Source: an uncultured Collinsella sp.
GTDB taxonomy: Bacteria > Actinomycetota > Coriobacteriia > Coriobacteriales > Coriobacteriaceae
Reading direction: 5' to 3'
Assembly (NCBI GenBank): GCA_900757205.1
Contig: CAAENA010000045.1
Coordinates: 1 to 6,996, forward strand
DNA length: 6,996 bases
Shown: in pieces, positions 1 through 6,258 of the stretch
How positions within the stretch are numbered: the stretch's first letter is position 1
Layout of the letters: every line of letters starts with the position of its first letter
Made by a program: the position numbers and the translations under genes
Notes under the pieces: model-generated
Seen by the model: only the letters and a program-made list of their open reading frames with translations
Databases searched by the model: none
What the model was told of the DNA's origin: nothing

Positions 1-522
1 ATACTCGGAAACGCGCAGCTTAACGGGCTTGAGACCACCCTTAAAGTACGGACCGACCGGGGTCACGAGAATGCGGAACGTGTACTCAGGAGCGGGAGCC
101 ACGCCAATCACGTCACCGGAGCCGATCATAAACGGACGTACGTACAGGGTCGCGCCGGAGCCGAAGGGCGGAACCCATGCGGCGTTAGCTTCGACGACCT
201 GCTTGACAGCCTCGACAAACTTATCCTTGGGGAACGGGGGCATCTCGAGACGCTGGGCAGAGTTATACATACGCTCGGCGTTCATGTCGGGGCGAAAGCA
301 GACAATGCTGCCGTCCTCGGCGGTGTAAGCCTTCAGGCCCTCAAAGACCTCCTGGCAGTAATGGAAGATGCCGCCGCACTCGGAGACATGCAGGGTATGG
401 TCGGTGGTCAGGCCGCCCTCGTCCCACTCGCCGTCCTTCCAATGAGCCTCGTAGCTGTAATCGGTCTTCATGTAGCCAAAGCCGAGGCTACCCCAATCGA
501 TATCCTTCTTCTCGACAGTCAT
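1..522 (-). CDS. ilvE: Branched-chain-amino-acid aminotransferase, N-terminal 174 residues (3' end outside window)
   Basis: PLP-dependent enzyme that swaps the amino group between leucine, isoleucine or valine and 2-oxoglutarate, the last step of branched-chain amino acid synthesis, in the cytoplasm. The frame is open from an ATG at 522 to the window edge and starts MTVEKKDIDWGSLGFGY. Visible family marks are the block QEVFEGLKAY (residues 57-66), FRPDMNAERM (76-85) followed by SAQRL, and LYVRPFMIGSGD (126-137), all typical of fold-type IV (class IV) BCAT proteins. The catalytic lysine, expected near residue 200, lies beyond the cut. The start is supported by AAGGAG six bases upstream of the ATG. 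It is a monocistronic-looking gene behind its own leader; the dedA terminator at 757-790 insulates it from the gene upstream. A D-amino acid transaminase or aminodeoxychorismate lyase is less likely, because those relatives lack this N-terminal block. Confidence 0.92.
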   Translation of the reverse strand, partial: MTVEKKDIDWGSLGFGYMKTDYSYEAHWKDGEWDEGGLTTDHTLHVSECGGIFHYCQEVFEGLKAYTAEDGSIVCFRPDMNAERMYNSAQRLEMPPFPKDKFVEAVKQVVEANAAWVPPFGSGATLYVRPFMIGSGDVIGVAPAPEYTFRILVTPVGPYFKGGLKPVKLRVSEY

Positions 523-703
523 GTGTCGCTCCTTACATACACAGTTGCACACTCGCGAACCCGCACGCAAGGACCGAGGCCGACCGCGTCGCAACGTCGC
601 ACGTCCGGAGCGTAGAGCCGGACAGGACACGCGAACAGCATCAAAGCCAATGGCATGTCGATTCGCATGCAGGAGATTGTACTCCCCGCACGCGTCGGAT
701 AAA
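523..703 (-). promoter_or_regulatory. Promoter and leader region of ilvE
   Basis: On the minus strand TACAAT (676-681) is a good -10 box. A weak -35 candidate, TTTATC (698-703), lies 16 bp upstream. Transcription would start near 668-669, giving a leader of about 147 nt. Within it are a small inverted repeat (603-608 with 618-623, GTCCGG/CCGGAC, 9-nt loop) and the ribosome binding site AAGGAG just before the ATG at 522. A 49-codon frame (668 to 519) begins right at the predicted start point and ends in a TGA that overlaps the ilvE ATG. I see no T-box or clear terminator/antiterminator pair. The -10 is seen directly; its use as a promoter is inferred. Confidence 0.4.
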
Positions 704-731
704 GCGTTTTTCTTTAACTAAGTAAAGTATT

Positions 732-749
732 CTCATTTGACTCATTTGA
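732..749. repeat. Perfect 9-bp tandem direct repeat upstream of ilvE
   Basis: CTCATTTGA occurs twice back to back (732-740 and 741-749), in an AT-rich stretch about 30 bp upstream of the ilvE -35 candidate and just beyond the dedA terminator. The junction creates the palindrome TGACTCA. It could be a binding site for a regulator of ilvE, but could also be chance in AT-rich spacer DNA. Confidence 0.5.
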
Positions 750-756
750 TTGAACC

Positions 757-790
757 AAAAGAGGCCCGCCACCGTAAGCGGTGACGGGCC
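757..790 (-). terminator. Rho-independent terminator of the dedA-family gene
   Basis: Arms 763-774 and 779-790 form a 12-bp stem around a 4-nt loop. Read on the minus strand, the single imperfect position (769/784) is a G-U wobble, so the RNA stem is complete. It is followed by TCTTTT (762-757). It lies about 30 bp beyond the stop codon at 820 in the right orientation. In the plus direction the stem has a C/A mismatch and no T tract, so it is directional. Confidence 0.85.
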
Positions 791-819
791 CTAACTACAC
801 AGTTGCGTGCCGATTCTAA

Positions 820-1467
820 CTAGGCGTTGCTCTTGCCCAGCCTGGCCTTGATGATGCCGACCACGGTCGGGATGATCGACACGGCAACAATGCCCACGAT
901 CAGCAGCTCAAAGTGCTCCTGCACAAAGGGGATGCCGCCAAAGAAGTAGCCCAGCAGCGTAAAGACCGTCGACCAGGTAATGCCGCCCAGCACGTTAAAG
1001 ATGACAAAGTTGCGCCAGTGCATGCCGCCCATGCCGGCGATGAAAGGCACAAAGGTGCGGATAAACGGGAAGAAGCGGCCCAGGAAGATGGCCAGGTGGC
1101 CCCATTTGTCCAGGAAGTCCTCGGACTTTTTGATGCGCTCGGGCGTCATGGCCTTCACCTTGCCCGAGGCGATGATCTTTTGACCAAAGAAGTGACCGAT
1201 CATAAAGTTGCACTGATCGCCCAAGATGGCAGCCGTCCATGCGACGGCCAGCAGAGCCACGATGTTAAAGCCGCCGTTGTGGGCAAAGAAACCCGAGGCA
1301 AACAGCAGCGAGTCGCCGGGAAGGAACGGGAAGAACACCACGCCCGTCTCGATAAAGATAATCAGGAACACGCAGCCGTAGGCCATAAGCGGACCGGCGG
1401 CAATCCAACTGGCGATCGCGGTGCGCGGATCCTTAAGCAGCTCGGCGATAAAATTGATGAAACCCAT
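820..1467 (-). CDS. DedA-family inner-membrane protein (SNARE-associated/VTT domain)
   Basis: A 215-residue polytopic membrane protein. DedA proteins are needed for membrane homeostasis, and some members flip or transport lipid carriers such as undecaprenyl phosphate or phosphatidylethanolamine; which role applies here cannot be told. Hydrophobic segments lie near residues 26-48, 51-62, 68-90, 125-147, 153-178 and 187-207. The family motifs are clear: ETGVVFFPFLPGDSLLFASG (40-59) and GRFFPFIRTFVPFIAGM (130-146). They include E40, D52, R131 and R137, which match the acidic and arginine residues needed for function in E. coli YqjA/YghB. The frame extends to an ATG at 1539, but I start at the ATG at 1467: GAGAGG lies 9 nt upstream, the added 24 residues are not DedA-like, and a -10 candidate lies inside the extension. 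The gene is divergent from cysE and has its own terminator. Confidence 0.9.
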   Translation of the reverse strand: MGFINFIAELLKDPRTAIASWIAAGPLMAYGCVFLIIFIETGVVFFPFLPGDSLLFASGFFAHNGGFNIVALLAVAWTAAILGDQCNFMIGHFFGQKIIASGKVKAMTPERIKKSEDFLDKWGHLAIFLGRFFPFIRTFVPFIAGMGGMHWRNFVIFNVLGGITWSTVFTLLGYFFGGIPFVQEHFELLIVGIVAVSIIPTVVGIIKARLGKSNA

Positions 1468-1513
1468 GAAGTTAAACCTCTCAGTTGTGGGCGCGGACAC
1501 GTCCAAGTTGACC

Positions 1514-1519
1514 AGTATA
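1514..1519 (-). promoter_or_regulatory. Candidate -10 box for the dedA-family gene
   Basis: TATACT on the minus strand, 47 bp upstream of the chosen ATG at 1467. No convincing -35 hexamer lies 16-18 bp upstream. The box sits inside an imperfect palindrome (1510-1524, GACC arms around GTATAC), which might be an operator. Weak evidence based on one hexamer. Confidence 0.3.
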
Positions 1520-1644
1520 CGGTCGCGACGCGGCCACACGCACGGCCTTACAAAAGCATGACTCCATTACCAGCAAGTTTGCATAATTGACACCTGTCGC
1601 GCAAAGCTAGGCAAGATTGCCCTTTCTAATCCCTAGCGAATCGC

Positions 1645-1650
1645 TATACT
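1645..1650 (+). promoter_or_regulatory. Candidate -10 box for cysE
   Basis: TATACT on the plus strand would place the transcript start near 1657, about 35 nt before the GTG start at 1692. The -35 region (about 1622-1628) is poor. I see no riboswitch or T-box fold in the short leader. A promoter here would lie downstream of the in-frame ATG at 1617, which argues against that longer start. Confidence 0.4.
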
Positions 1651-1676
1651 TTATTGAATTGCATTGTCACGGCGCT

Positions 1677-1685
1677 AAGGGAGGG
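1677..1685 (+). promoter_or_regulatory. Ribosome binding site that fixes the cysE start
   Basis: AAGGGAGGG is a strong Shine-Dalgarno match, about 7 nt before the GTG at 1692. No comparable site precedes the upstream in-frame ATG at 1617, so the GTG is the better start. Confidence 0.75.
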
Positions 1686-1691
1686 CGGCTG

Positions 1692-2396
1692 GTGAGCTTT
1701 ATCAATACCATTCGCGAGGACATCAAGACCGTCCAGACGCAGGACCCCGCCGCGCAAAACGGCCTAGTCATCTTCCTTTCTTACCCCGGCCTGCACGCCA
1801 AGTGGAACCACGTGCCCGAGCACTGGCTGTGGGAGCATGGTCATCGCTCGCTCGCCCGCGTGCTCTCGCAAATCACCCGCCATATCACCGGCGTCGAGAT
1901 TCATCCCGCCGCACAGATCGGCAAGCATTTCTTTATCGACCATGCCATGGGCGTCGTCATCGGCGAAACCACCATTGTGGGCGACAACTGCATGCTCTAC
2001 CAGGGCGTCACGCTCGGCGGCACCGGCAACGAGACCGGCAAGCGCCACCCCACCCTGGGCAACAACGTCACCGTGGGCACAGGCGCCAAGGTGCTCGGCA
2101 ACATTCGCATCGGCAACAACGTCAAAATCGGCGGCAACTCGGTTGTCGTCAAAGACGTGCCCGACAACTGCACCGTCGTGGGCGTGCCCGGCCGCATCAT
2201 CAAGCGCAACGGCTGCCGTGTGTTCGAGGAAAGCTTCGACGCCAAGCAGCACCGCGAATACATGCCCGACGATGCCGCCGAGCAAAGCGCCCTCAACCGT
2301 CAGGGCATCACCGAGAATGCCCGCCGCGTACATGAGCTCGAGCAAGAGGTGGCCGAGCTTAAGGCCCTCGTCGCCAAGCTCGCGGACGAACGCTAG
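1692..2396 (+). CDS. cysE: Serine O-acetyltransferase (CysE/EpsC type)
   Basis: Transfers acetyl from acetyl-CoA to L-serine to give O-acetylserine, the precursor for cysteine synthesis, in the cytoplasm. The product is 234 residues from a GTG start. A short helical N-terminus (1-66) leads into a left-handed beta-helix of hexapeptide repeats (about 67-168). Active-site marks are EIHPAAQIG (69-77), IDHAMGVVIGET (82-93) with the catalytic-type H84, GVTLGGTGNETGKRHP (105-120) and the closing GVPGRI (164-169). The N-terminal domain is short, as in the EpsC-type enzymes, not the longer E. coli CysE. The C-terminus carries a regular heptad run (V213, L216, V220, L223, V227, L230), a likely coiled coil. 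The protein ends in DER and lacks the terminal Ile that docks E. coli CysE into cysteine synthase. An in-frame ATG at 1617 exists but has no ribosome binding site. Confidence 0.93.
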   Translation: MSFINTIREDIKTVQTQDPAAQNGLVIFLSYPGLHAKWNHVPEHWLWEHGHRSLARVLSQITRHITGVEIHPAAQIGKHFFIDHAMGVVIGETTIVGDNCMLYQGVTLGGTGNETGKRHPTLGNNVTVGTGAKVLGNIRIGNNVKIGGNSVVVKDVPDNCTVVGVPGRIIKRNGCRVFEESFDAKQHREYMPDDAAEQSALNRQGITENARRVHELEQEVAELKALVAKLADER

Positions 2397-2432
2397 AAAC
2401 GGGCGATCACCGAAAACATCGGACCCAACGCA

Positions 2433-2467
2433 AAGGCGCGCCAGGGAACCCATCCCCGGCGCGCCTT
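2433..2467. terminator. GC-rich hairpin between convergent cysE and the ABC transporter operon, probably bidirectional
   Basis: Perfect 10-bp arms AAGGCGCGCC (2433-2442) and GGCGCGCCTT (2458-2467) enclose a 15-nt loop in which GGG and CCC can pair further. It starts 37 bp after the cysE stop. Short T-rich tails follow on both strands (TTATT to the right, TTT to the left), so it can end transcripts from both sides, though neither tail is a long T run. Confidence 0.7.
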
Positions 2468-2474
2468 ATTCCTG

Positions 2475-2505
2475 ATGTGACAAAGGGACTATTCCTTTGT
2501 CACAT
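2475..2505. repeat. Perfect 12-bp palindromic hairpin overlapping the stop codon of the second ABC half-exporter gene
   Basis: Arms 2475-2486 (ATGTGACAAAGG) and 2494-2505 (CCTTTGTCACAT) pair perfectly around the 7-nt loop at 2487-2493. The right arm takes in the last base of the TAA stop (2507-2505, minus). It lacks a T tract, so it is a poor terminator alone, but it may protect the 3' end of the operon mRNA or act together with the hairpin at 2433-2467. Its form suggests a dispersed palindromic element; only one copy is seen in this window. Confidence 0.6.
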
Positions 2506-4520
2506 TATGCGAACTGGCTCAGGTAGAGGTCGGCGTAGGCGCCCTCGGCAGCCAGCAGCTCCTTGTGCGTTCCCTGCTCGATAATGTTGCCGTGATCCAT
2601 GACCAAGATCAGGTCGGCATCCACGATCGTCGACAGGCGATGCGCAATCACAAAGCTCGTGCGTCCGCGCATCAGCGCGTCCATGGCACGGCCGATGGCA
2701 AGCTCGGTGCGCGTATCCACACTCGACGTAGCCTCGTCCAGAATGAGGATCGCCGGGTTGTTGAGCAGCACACGCGCAATGGTCAGCAGTTGACGCTGAC
2801 CCTGACTGATGCTTTCGGCATCGTTGGCCACATGCGTGTCGTAGCCCTGCGGCATGGTACGCACAAAGAAGTCGACCTGCGCGGCGCGGGCGGCCGCAAC
2901 GATCTCCTCGCGCGTCGCCTCGGGGCAACCGTAGGCGATGTTTTCGGCAATCGTGCCATCGAACAGCCAGGCGTCCTGCAGCACCATGCCAAACTGCTGC
3001 CGCAGCTCGCCGCGATCCATTCGACTCGTGTCCACGCCGTCGAGCGTAATGCGACCGCCGTCAATCTCGTAAAAGCGCATGAGCAGGTTGATGAGCGTGG
3101 TCTTGCCCGCGCCCGTGGTTCCCACCACTGCGATCTTCTGACCCGGCTCGGCGGTAAACGACACATCGCGCATGAGCGGCTTGTCGGGCGCATAGCCAAA
3201 GCGCACATGCTCAAAGGCGACGCGGCCCTCCACGCGACCCGGCAGCTTGGCGGCCTCGCCCGGCAGCGGATCGGCCTCCATTTCGGGCTCATCGAGCAGG
3301 TCGAACACGCGCTCCGCGCTCGCCAGCGCACTCTGCAGCGAGTTAAAGGTAAACGACAGCTGCGTCATGGGCTCGGACGCCTCGTAGATAAACTGGAAGA
3401 ACGCCTGGAACACGCCGACGGTCATCTGTCCGGCCACCAGCATGCTGCAACCCACGAGCGCAATCACGATCTGCGCCAGGCGGCCGATAAAGCGAACCGC
3501 GGGACCGACGGCGTTGATCATAAAGTCGGCCTTGGCGCTCACGTGCGCCAGCTCGCCCGAAGCCTCGTGCACCTCGGCAGAACTCTGGCGCTCGCGGTTG
3601 AACGCACGAATCACCAAACGGCCCGAGTAGCCCTCCTCGACCGCGCTCGTAATCTTGGACACCCACTCCTGGCGCTCGCCCGTCACGTCGTGCGTGCGGC
3701 GCGAAACCACCTTGGTCACCAGCAGCGACAGGGCCGTAAAGCCCAAAAAGACGAGCGTAAGTTCAACGCTGAACACAAACATCACGCCCACAGCACCCAC
3801 AACCGTACCAATCGACACGAGCAGCTGCAGCAATCCGCGCTGCATGCTCTCGGACATCTTGTCTAGGTCGTTGGTCGCGCGGCTCACCACCTCGCCGGGG
3901 CGGTGCGCATCAAAATAGGCGAGCGGCAAACGGCTGAGCTTTTGCGCGATGCGGTTGCGCAGACGCAGGTTGAGTCGTTCGGCCACACTCGACATCAAAA
4001 AGCTCTGCAACGCATAGAAGGAGGCAGCCGCCGTCCAAATCATAAAGTAGACGAAAATGGTCTTGCCGCAATGCTCCCAGGTAATGCTGAAGGTGGTGTC
4101 GTTGGCAAACGCCACCTGCATATGCCCCCACAGCTCGTCGATGACGTGGGCGCTGTACGCTGGCGCGGCGGTGTTGAAGATGGCGTAGAACACGATGCTC
4201 GCGAACACGATATAGAAGCGCCAATGGTCGCCGGCGGCCTCGCTCCACAAGCGGCGCACCGTCGCCCAGGTATCCCGAGGCGTCTCGTCCTCGTCCTCGT
4301 CGTCCACGTCGCGCATGCGCTCCGCCTCGGCGCGGGCACGCTCGTCCTCGGCGCGCTCGTTTTCCTCGTAGAGCGCCTGGCGGCGAGCTTCGCGCGCGGC
4401 CGCTGCCTTGGCGGCGTCATCCAGCTCGAGCACCGCGGCAGCCTGGCCAGCCGTTTTCTCGGCGGCGTCCGCAGCGTTCCAATCGATAGCGTCGCTGCAC
4501 TTCTTGAACTCCTCGGTCAT
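2505..4520 (-). CDS. Heterodimeric ABC exporter, catalytically intact half (TMD-NBD fusion, 671 aa)
   Basis: ATP-driven membrane exporter half, likely for drugs or lipid-like compounds; the substrate is not readable from sequence. Residues 1-85 are an unusual cytoplasmic extension rich in Ala, Glu and Arg, with a helical charged stretch (about 35-70) and an acidic run (71-79, DVDDEDEDE). Six membrane segments follow (about 100-370). The ATPase domain (about 430-671) has Walker A GTTGAGKTT (467-475), Q-loop VLQDAWLFDGT, signature SISQGQ (570-575, departing from LSGGQ), Walker B ILILDEA with D595 and catalytic E596, and switch H627. The intact Glu/His with an altered signature marks the canonical half of an asymmetric pair. 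I start at the ATG at 4520, 1 bp after the previous gene's stop, with GGAGG 8 nt upstream. The frame also allows a GTG at 4529, but that codon overlaps the ribosome binding site. Translation is probably coupled to the gene upstream. Confidence 0.93.
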   Translation of the reverse strand: MTEEFKKCSDAIDWNAADAAEKTAGQAAAVLELDDAAKAAAAREARRQALYEENERAEDERARAEAERMRDVDDEDEDETPRDTWATVRRLWSEAAGDHWRFYIVFASIVFYAIFNTAAPAYSAHVIDELWGHMQVAFANDTTFSITWEHCGKTIFVYFMIWTAAASFYALQSFLMSSVAERLNLRLRNRIAQKLSRLPLAYFDAHRPGEVVSRATNDLDKMSESMQRGLLQLLVSIGTVVGAVGVMFVFSVELTLVFLGFTALSLLVTKVVSRRTHDVTGERQEWVSKITSAVEEGYSGRLVIRAFNRERQSSAEVHEASGELAHVSAKADFMINAVGPAVRFIGRLAQIVIALVGCSMLVAGQMTVGVFQAFFQFIYEASEPMTQLSFTFNSLQSALASAERVFDLLDEPEMEADPLPGEAAKLPGRVEGRVAFEHVRFGYAPDKPLMRDVSFTAEPGQKIAVVGTTGAGKTTLINLLMRFYEIDGGRITLDGVDTSRMDRGELRQQFGMVLQDAWLFDGTIAENIAYGCPEATREEIVAAARAAQVDFFVRTMPQGYDTHVANDAESISQGQRQLLTIARVLLNNPAILILDEATSSVDTRTELAIGRAMDALMRGRTSFVIAHRLSTIVDADLILVMDHGNIIEQGTHKELLAAEGAYADLYLSQFA
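4284..4304. repeat. Hexanucleotide tandem repeat in the acidic stretch of the ABC gene
   Basis: CTCGTC is repeated three times exactly (4284-4301) and followed by GTC. On the coding strand this is GACGAG repeats encoding Asp-Glu pairs (within residues 71-79). Gain or loss of a unit would stay in frame, so the length of the acidic run could vary between strains. Confidence 0.6.
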
Positions 4521-4521
4521 G

Positions 4522-6258
4522 CTACTCACCTCCCTTCATCTGCGACTCCGCGATAGCGCGGTACACCTCGCACGTTTCCATTAGCTCGCCATGGGTGCCC
4601 AGACCTACGACCTCGCCGTCTTTGAGCACGACGATCTGGTCGGCGTGCAAGATCGTCGAGATGCGCTGCGCGATGATGAGCACCGCGGCGTCGCGCGTCT
4701 CGTCCTGTAGCGCATGGCGTAGCGCCGCATCGGTCTTAAAGTCCAAGGCCGAAAAACTGTCATCGAAGATATACAGGTCGGCATGCTTCATGAGCGCACG
4801 GGCAATGGCCAGACGTTGGCGCTGGCCGCCCGAGAAGTTCGTGCCGCCCTGCGCCACCGGGGTATCGAGCCCCTGCGGTTGGTCGAGTACAAAGGTGCTC
4901 TGGGCAACCTGGAGTGCATGAAGCATATCGGCCTCGGTCGCGTCTTCGTTGCCAAAGCGCAGGTTGCTCGCCACGGTACCCGAGAACAGCCATGCCTTCT
5001 GCGGCACATAGGCGATGCGCCCACGAATCTCACCCTGCGAAAGCTCGCGCAGATCGACGCCGTCCAGGCGAATGGCACCCTTGGTGGCATCGTGGAAGCG
5101 CAACAGCAGCTTTGCCACCGTCGACTTGCCCGAGCCCGTCGAGCCGACGATCGCGGTCGTCTGGCCGCGGCGACAGGTAAAGCTCAGGTTGCACAGCGTG
5201 TCCTCGTCGGCATCGTCAAAACGAAACGACATGTGGTCGAACACGGCGACCGCATCCGATCCGTCCTTTGAGTCGAACGCGCCCGCGCCCAGCGTACGCT
5301 CGCCGTCCACGATGCTCGGCTCAATCTCCAGCACCTGTTGCGCGCGAGCCAGACATGCCGCGGCGCGCGGCAGCGTCAGTATCACCATCTGCGCCATCAT
5401 CACAAAGAACAGGATCAGGAGTGCATATTCCAGCACCGCGGAGATGCTCGCAATCTGCATTGCATGGGCGCCCACGCGGTTGCCGCCCACCCACAGCACC
5501 GCCACCTCGGCAATGTTCATCAAAAAGAAGGTGGAGCTATCAAGGCCCACAAACAGGTGGTTGACCTTAATGGCGTTGTCCGCGTAGTCGCTAAACACCT
5601 CATCCAGACGCTGTTCCTCGTGACGCTCTTTATTAAAAGCGCGGATGACGCGAACGCCCACGATGTTCTCGCGCAACACCACGTTCATGCGGTCGATAAA
5701 GCTCTGCAAGCGCATAAAAATCGGCGCGGCATTAGCCACCGTAAAGACCGCTATCACGAGCACGATCGCAACCACCGCGCCCAGCAGCGTGCCCATGGCA
5801 GGATCGATGAGCCAGGCAAAAATGATGCCCGCGACGGCCAAGAACGGCACCGGCAGCACCAGCTGGATCGTCTGCAGGATGGCCTGCTGAATCACGTTGA
5901 TGTCGTTGAGCGAGCGCGTGATCATCGATCCGGTGCCAAAGCGCTCAAAGTCGCTGGCCGCGAGCTCGAGCGACTTGTCGTACACGGCATTGCGGATATC
6001 GCAGGCCACGTTGGCGGCCAGGCGCGCCGACAGATAACAGCCCAGTACCGCACCGCCGCTGGCCATGCCGGTCGCGATCAGCATGTACAGGCCGTTGCGC
6101 AAAATGTAATCGACATCGCCTGTGGTGATGCCAGTGTTGACCATGTTCGCCAGCATCGTGGGAACCAACAGCGTGCCGACGTTATCCACCAACAGCACCA
6201 GCAGCGTCACCGCGACCAGGCCCCGGTACGGCTTCAAAAACCTCATTAAGAGTCGCAC
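4522..6258 (-). CDS. Heterodimeric ABC exporter, degenerate-site half (TMD-NBD fusion, 578 aa)
   Basis: Partner half of the exporter encoded directly downstream; the two should form one transporter in the cytoplasmic membrane. Six membrane segments span about residues 13-300 and the ATPase domain about 335-578. Walker A is GSTGSGKST (372-380), Q-loop YVPQKAWLFSGT (Q420), signature FSGGQ (475-479, canonical) and Walker B LYIFDDS. D500 stands where the catalytic Glu should be, and Q531 (IIAQRIST) replaces the switch His. This double change is known from the degenerate subunits of heterodimers such as LmrCD and TM287/288, where one ATP site binds but barely hydrolyses. The GTG start at 6258 gives MRLLMRFLKPYRG, which aligns with the usual N-terminus of the family, and a GAGGGGGAG stretch precedes it closely. 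An ATG at 6246, sharing one base with the MarR stop, is the alternative. Confidence 0.92.
   Translation of the reverse strand: MRLLMRFLKPYRGLVAVTLLVLLVDNVGTLLVPTMLANMVNTGITTGDVDYILRNGLYMLIATGMASGGAVLGCYLSARLAANVACDIRNAVYDKSLELAASDFERFGTGSMITRSLNDINVIQQAILQTIQLVLPVPFLAVAGIIFAWLIDPAMGTLLGAVVAIVLVIAVFTVANAAPIFMRLQSFIDRMNVVLRENIVGVRVIRAFNKERHEEQRLDEVFSDYADNAIKVNHLFVGLDSSTFFLMNIAEVAVLWVGGNRVGAHAMQIASISAVLEYALLILFFVMMAQMVILTLPRAAACLARAQQVLEIEPSIVDGERTLGAGAFDSKDGSDAVAVFDHMSFRFDDADEDTLCNLSFTCRRGQTTAIVGSTGSGKSTVAKLLLRFHDATKGAIRLDGVDLRELSQGEIRGRIAYVPQKAWLFSGTVASNLRFGNEDATEADMLHALQVAQSTFVLDQPQGLDTPVAQGGTNFSGGQRQRLAIARALMKHADLYIFDDSFSALDFKTDAALRHALQDETRDAAVLIIAQRISTILHADQIVVLKDGEVVGLGTHGELMETCEVYRAIAESQMKGGE
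4526..4536 (-). promoter_or_regulatory. Strong ribosome binding site inside the end of the upstream ABC gene
   Basis: AAGGGAGGTGA on the minus strand forms the last sense codons of the 578-residue exporter half (Lys-Gly-Gly-Glu) and sits 8 nt before the ATG at 4520. It decides the start of the second half-exporter and indicates balanced, coupled production of the two partners. Confidence 0.8.

Noticed and set aside
29..721. Short plus-strand frames across the ilvE region (29-328, 361-615, 521-721)
   Set aside because: They lie opposite the ilvE coding frame and its leader. The minus frame, open to the window edge, carries the BCAT motifs.
1468..1539. Longer DedA start at ATG 1539, adding 24 residues
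   Set aside because: The extension is charged and not DedA-like, and it contains a candidate -10 box. The ATG at 1467 has GAGAGG upstream and begins directly with the family's hydrophobic pattern.
913..1590. Plus-strand frame of 225 codons across the dedA gene
   Set aside because: It is an antisense shadow. The minus-strand DedA motifs are unambiguous and the plus product is charged and featureless.
1617..1691. Longer cysE start at ATG 1617, adding 25 residues
   Set aside because: No ribosome binding site precedes it, the added residues do not resemble the family N-terminus, and the TATACT box lies inside this stretch. The GTG at 1692 has a strong AAGGGAGGG.
1540..1691. Riboswitch or T-box upstream of cysE
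   Set aside because: The predicted leader is only about 35 nt and shows no T-box or SAM-riboswitch fold that I can find.
1764..2453. Minus-strand frame of 229 codons antisense to cysE
   Set aside because: It reads opposite to clear hexapeptide-repeat coding sequence and has no start signals or domain.
2476..2504. CRP-like site from TGTGA and TCACA in the palindrome
   Set aside because: CRP/FNR sites have a 6-bp spacer; here the half sites are 19 bp apart in a hairpin at a gene end with no promoter to regulate.
2565..3866. Open plus-strand frame of 433 codons antisense to the 671-residue ABC gene
   Set aside because: Its product is His/Arg/Gln-rich low-complexity sequence, as expected when a GC-rich gene is read on the opposite strand; there is no ribosome binding site or domain. 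The sense frame has every ABC motif.
5338..6249. Open plus-strand frame of 303 codons antisense to the other ABC gene
   Set aside because: The same kind of compositional shadow, rich in His, Gln and Arg, with no recognisable motif.
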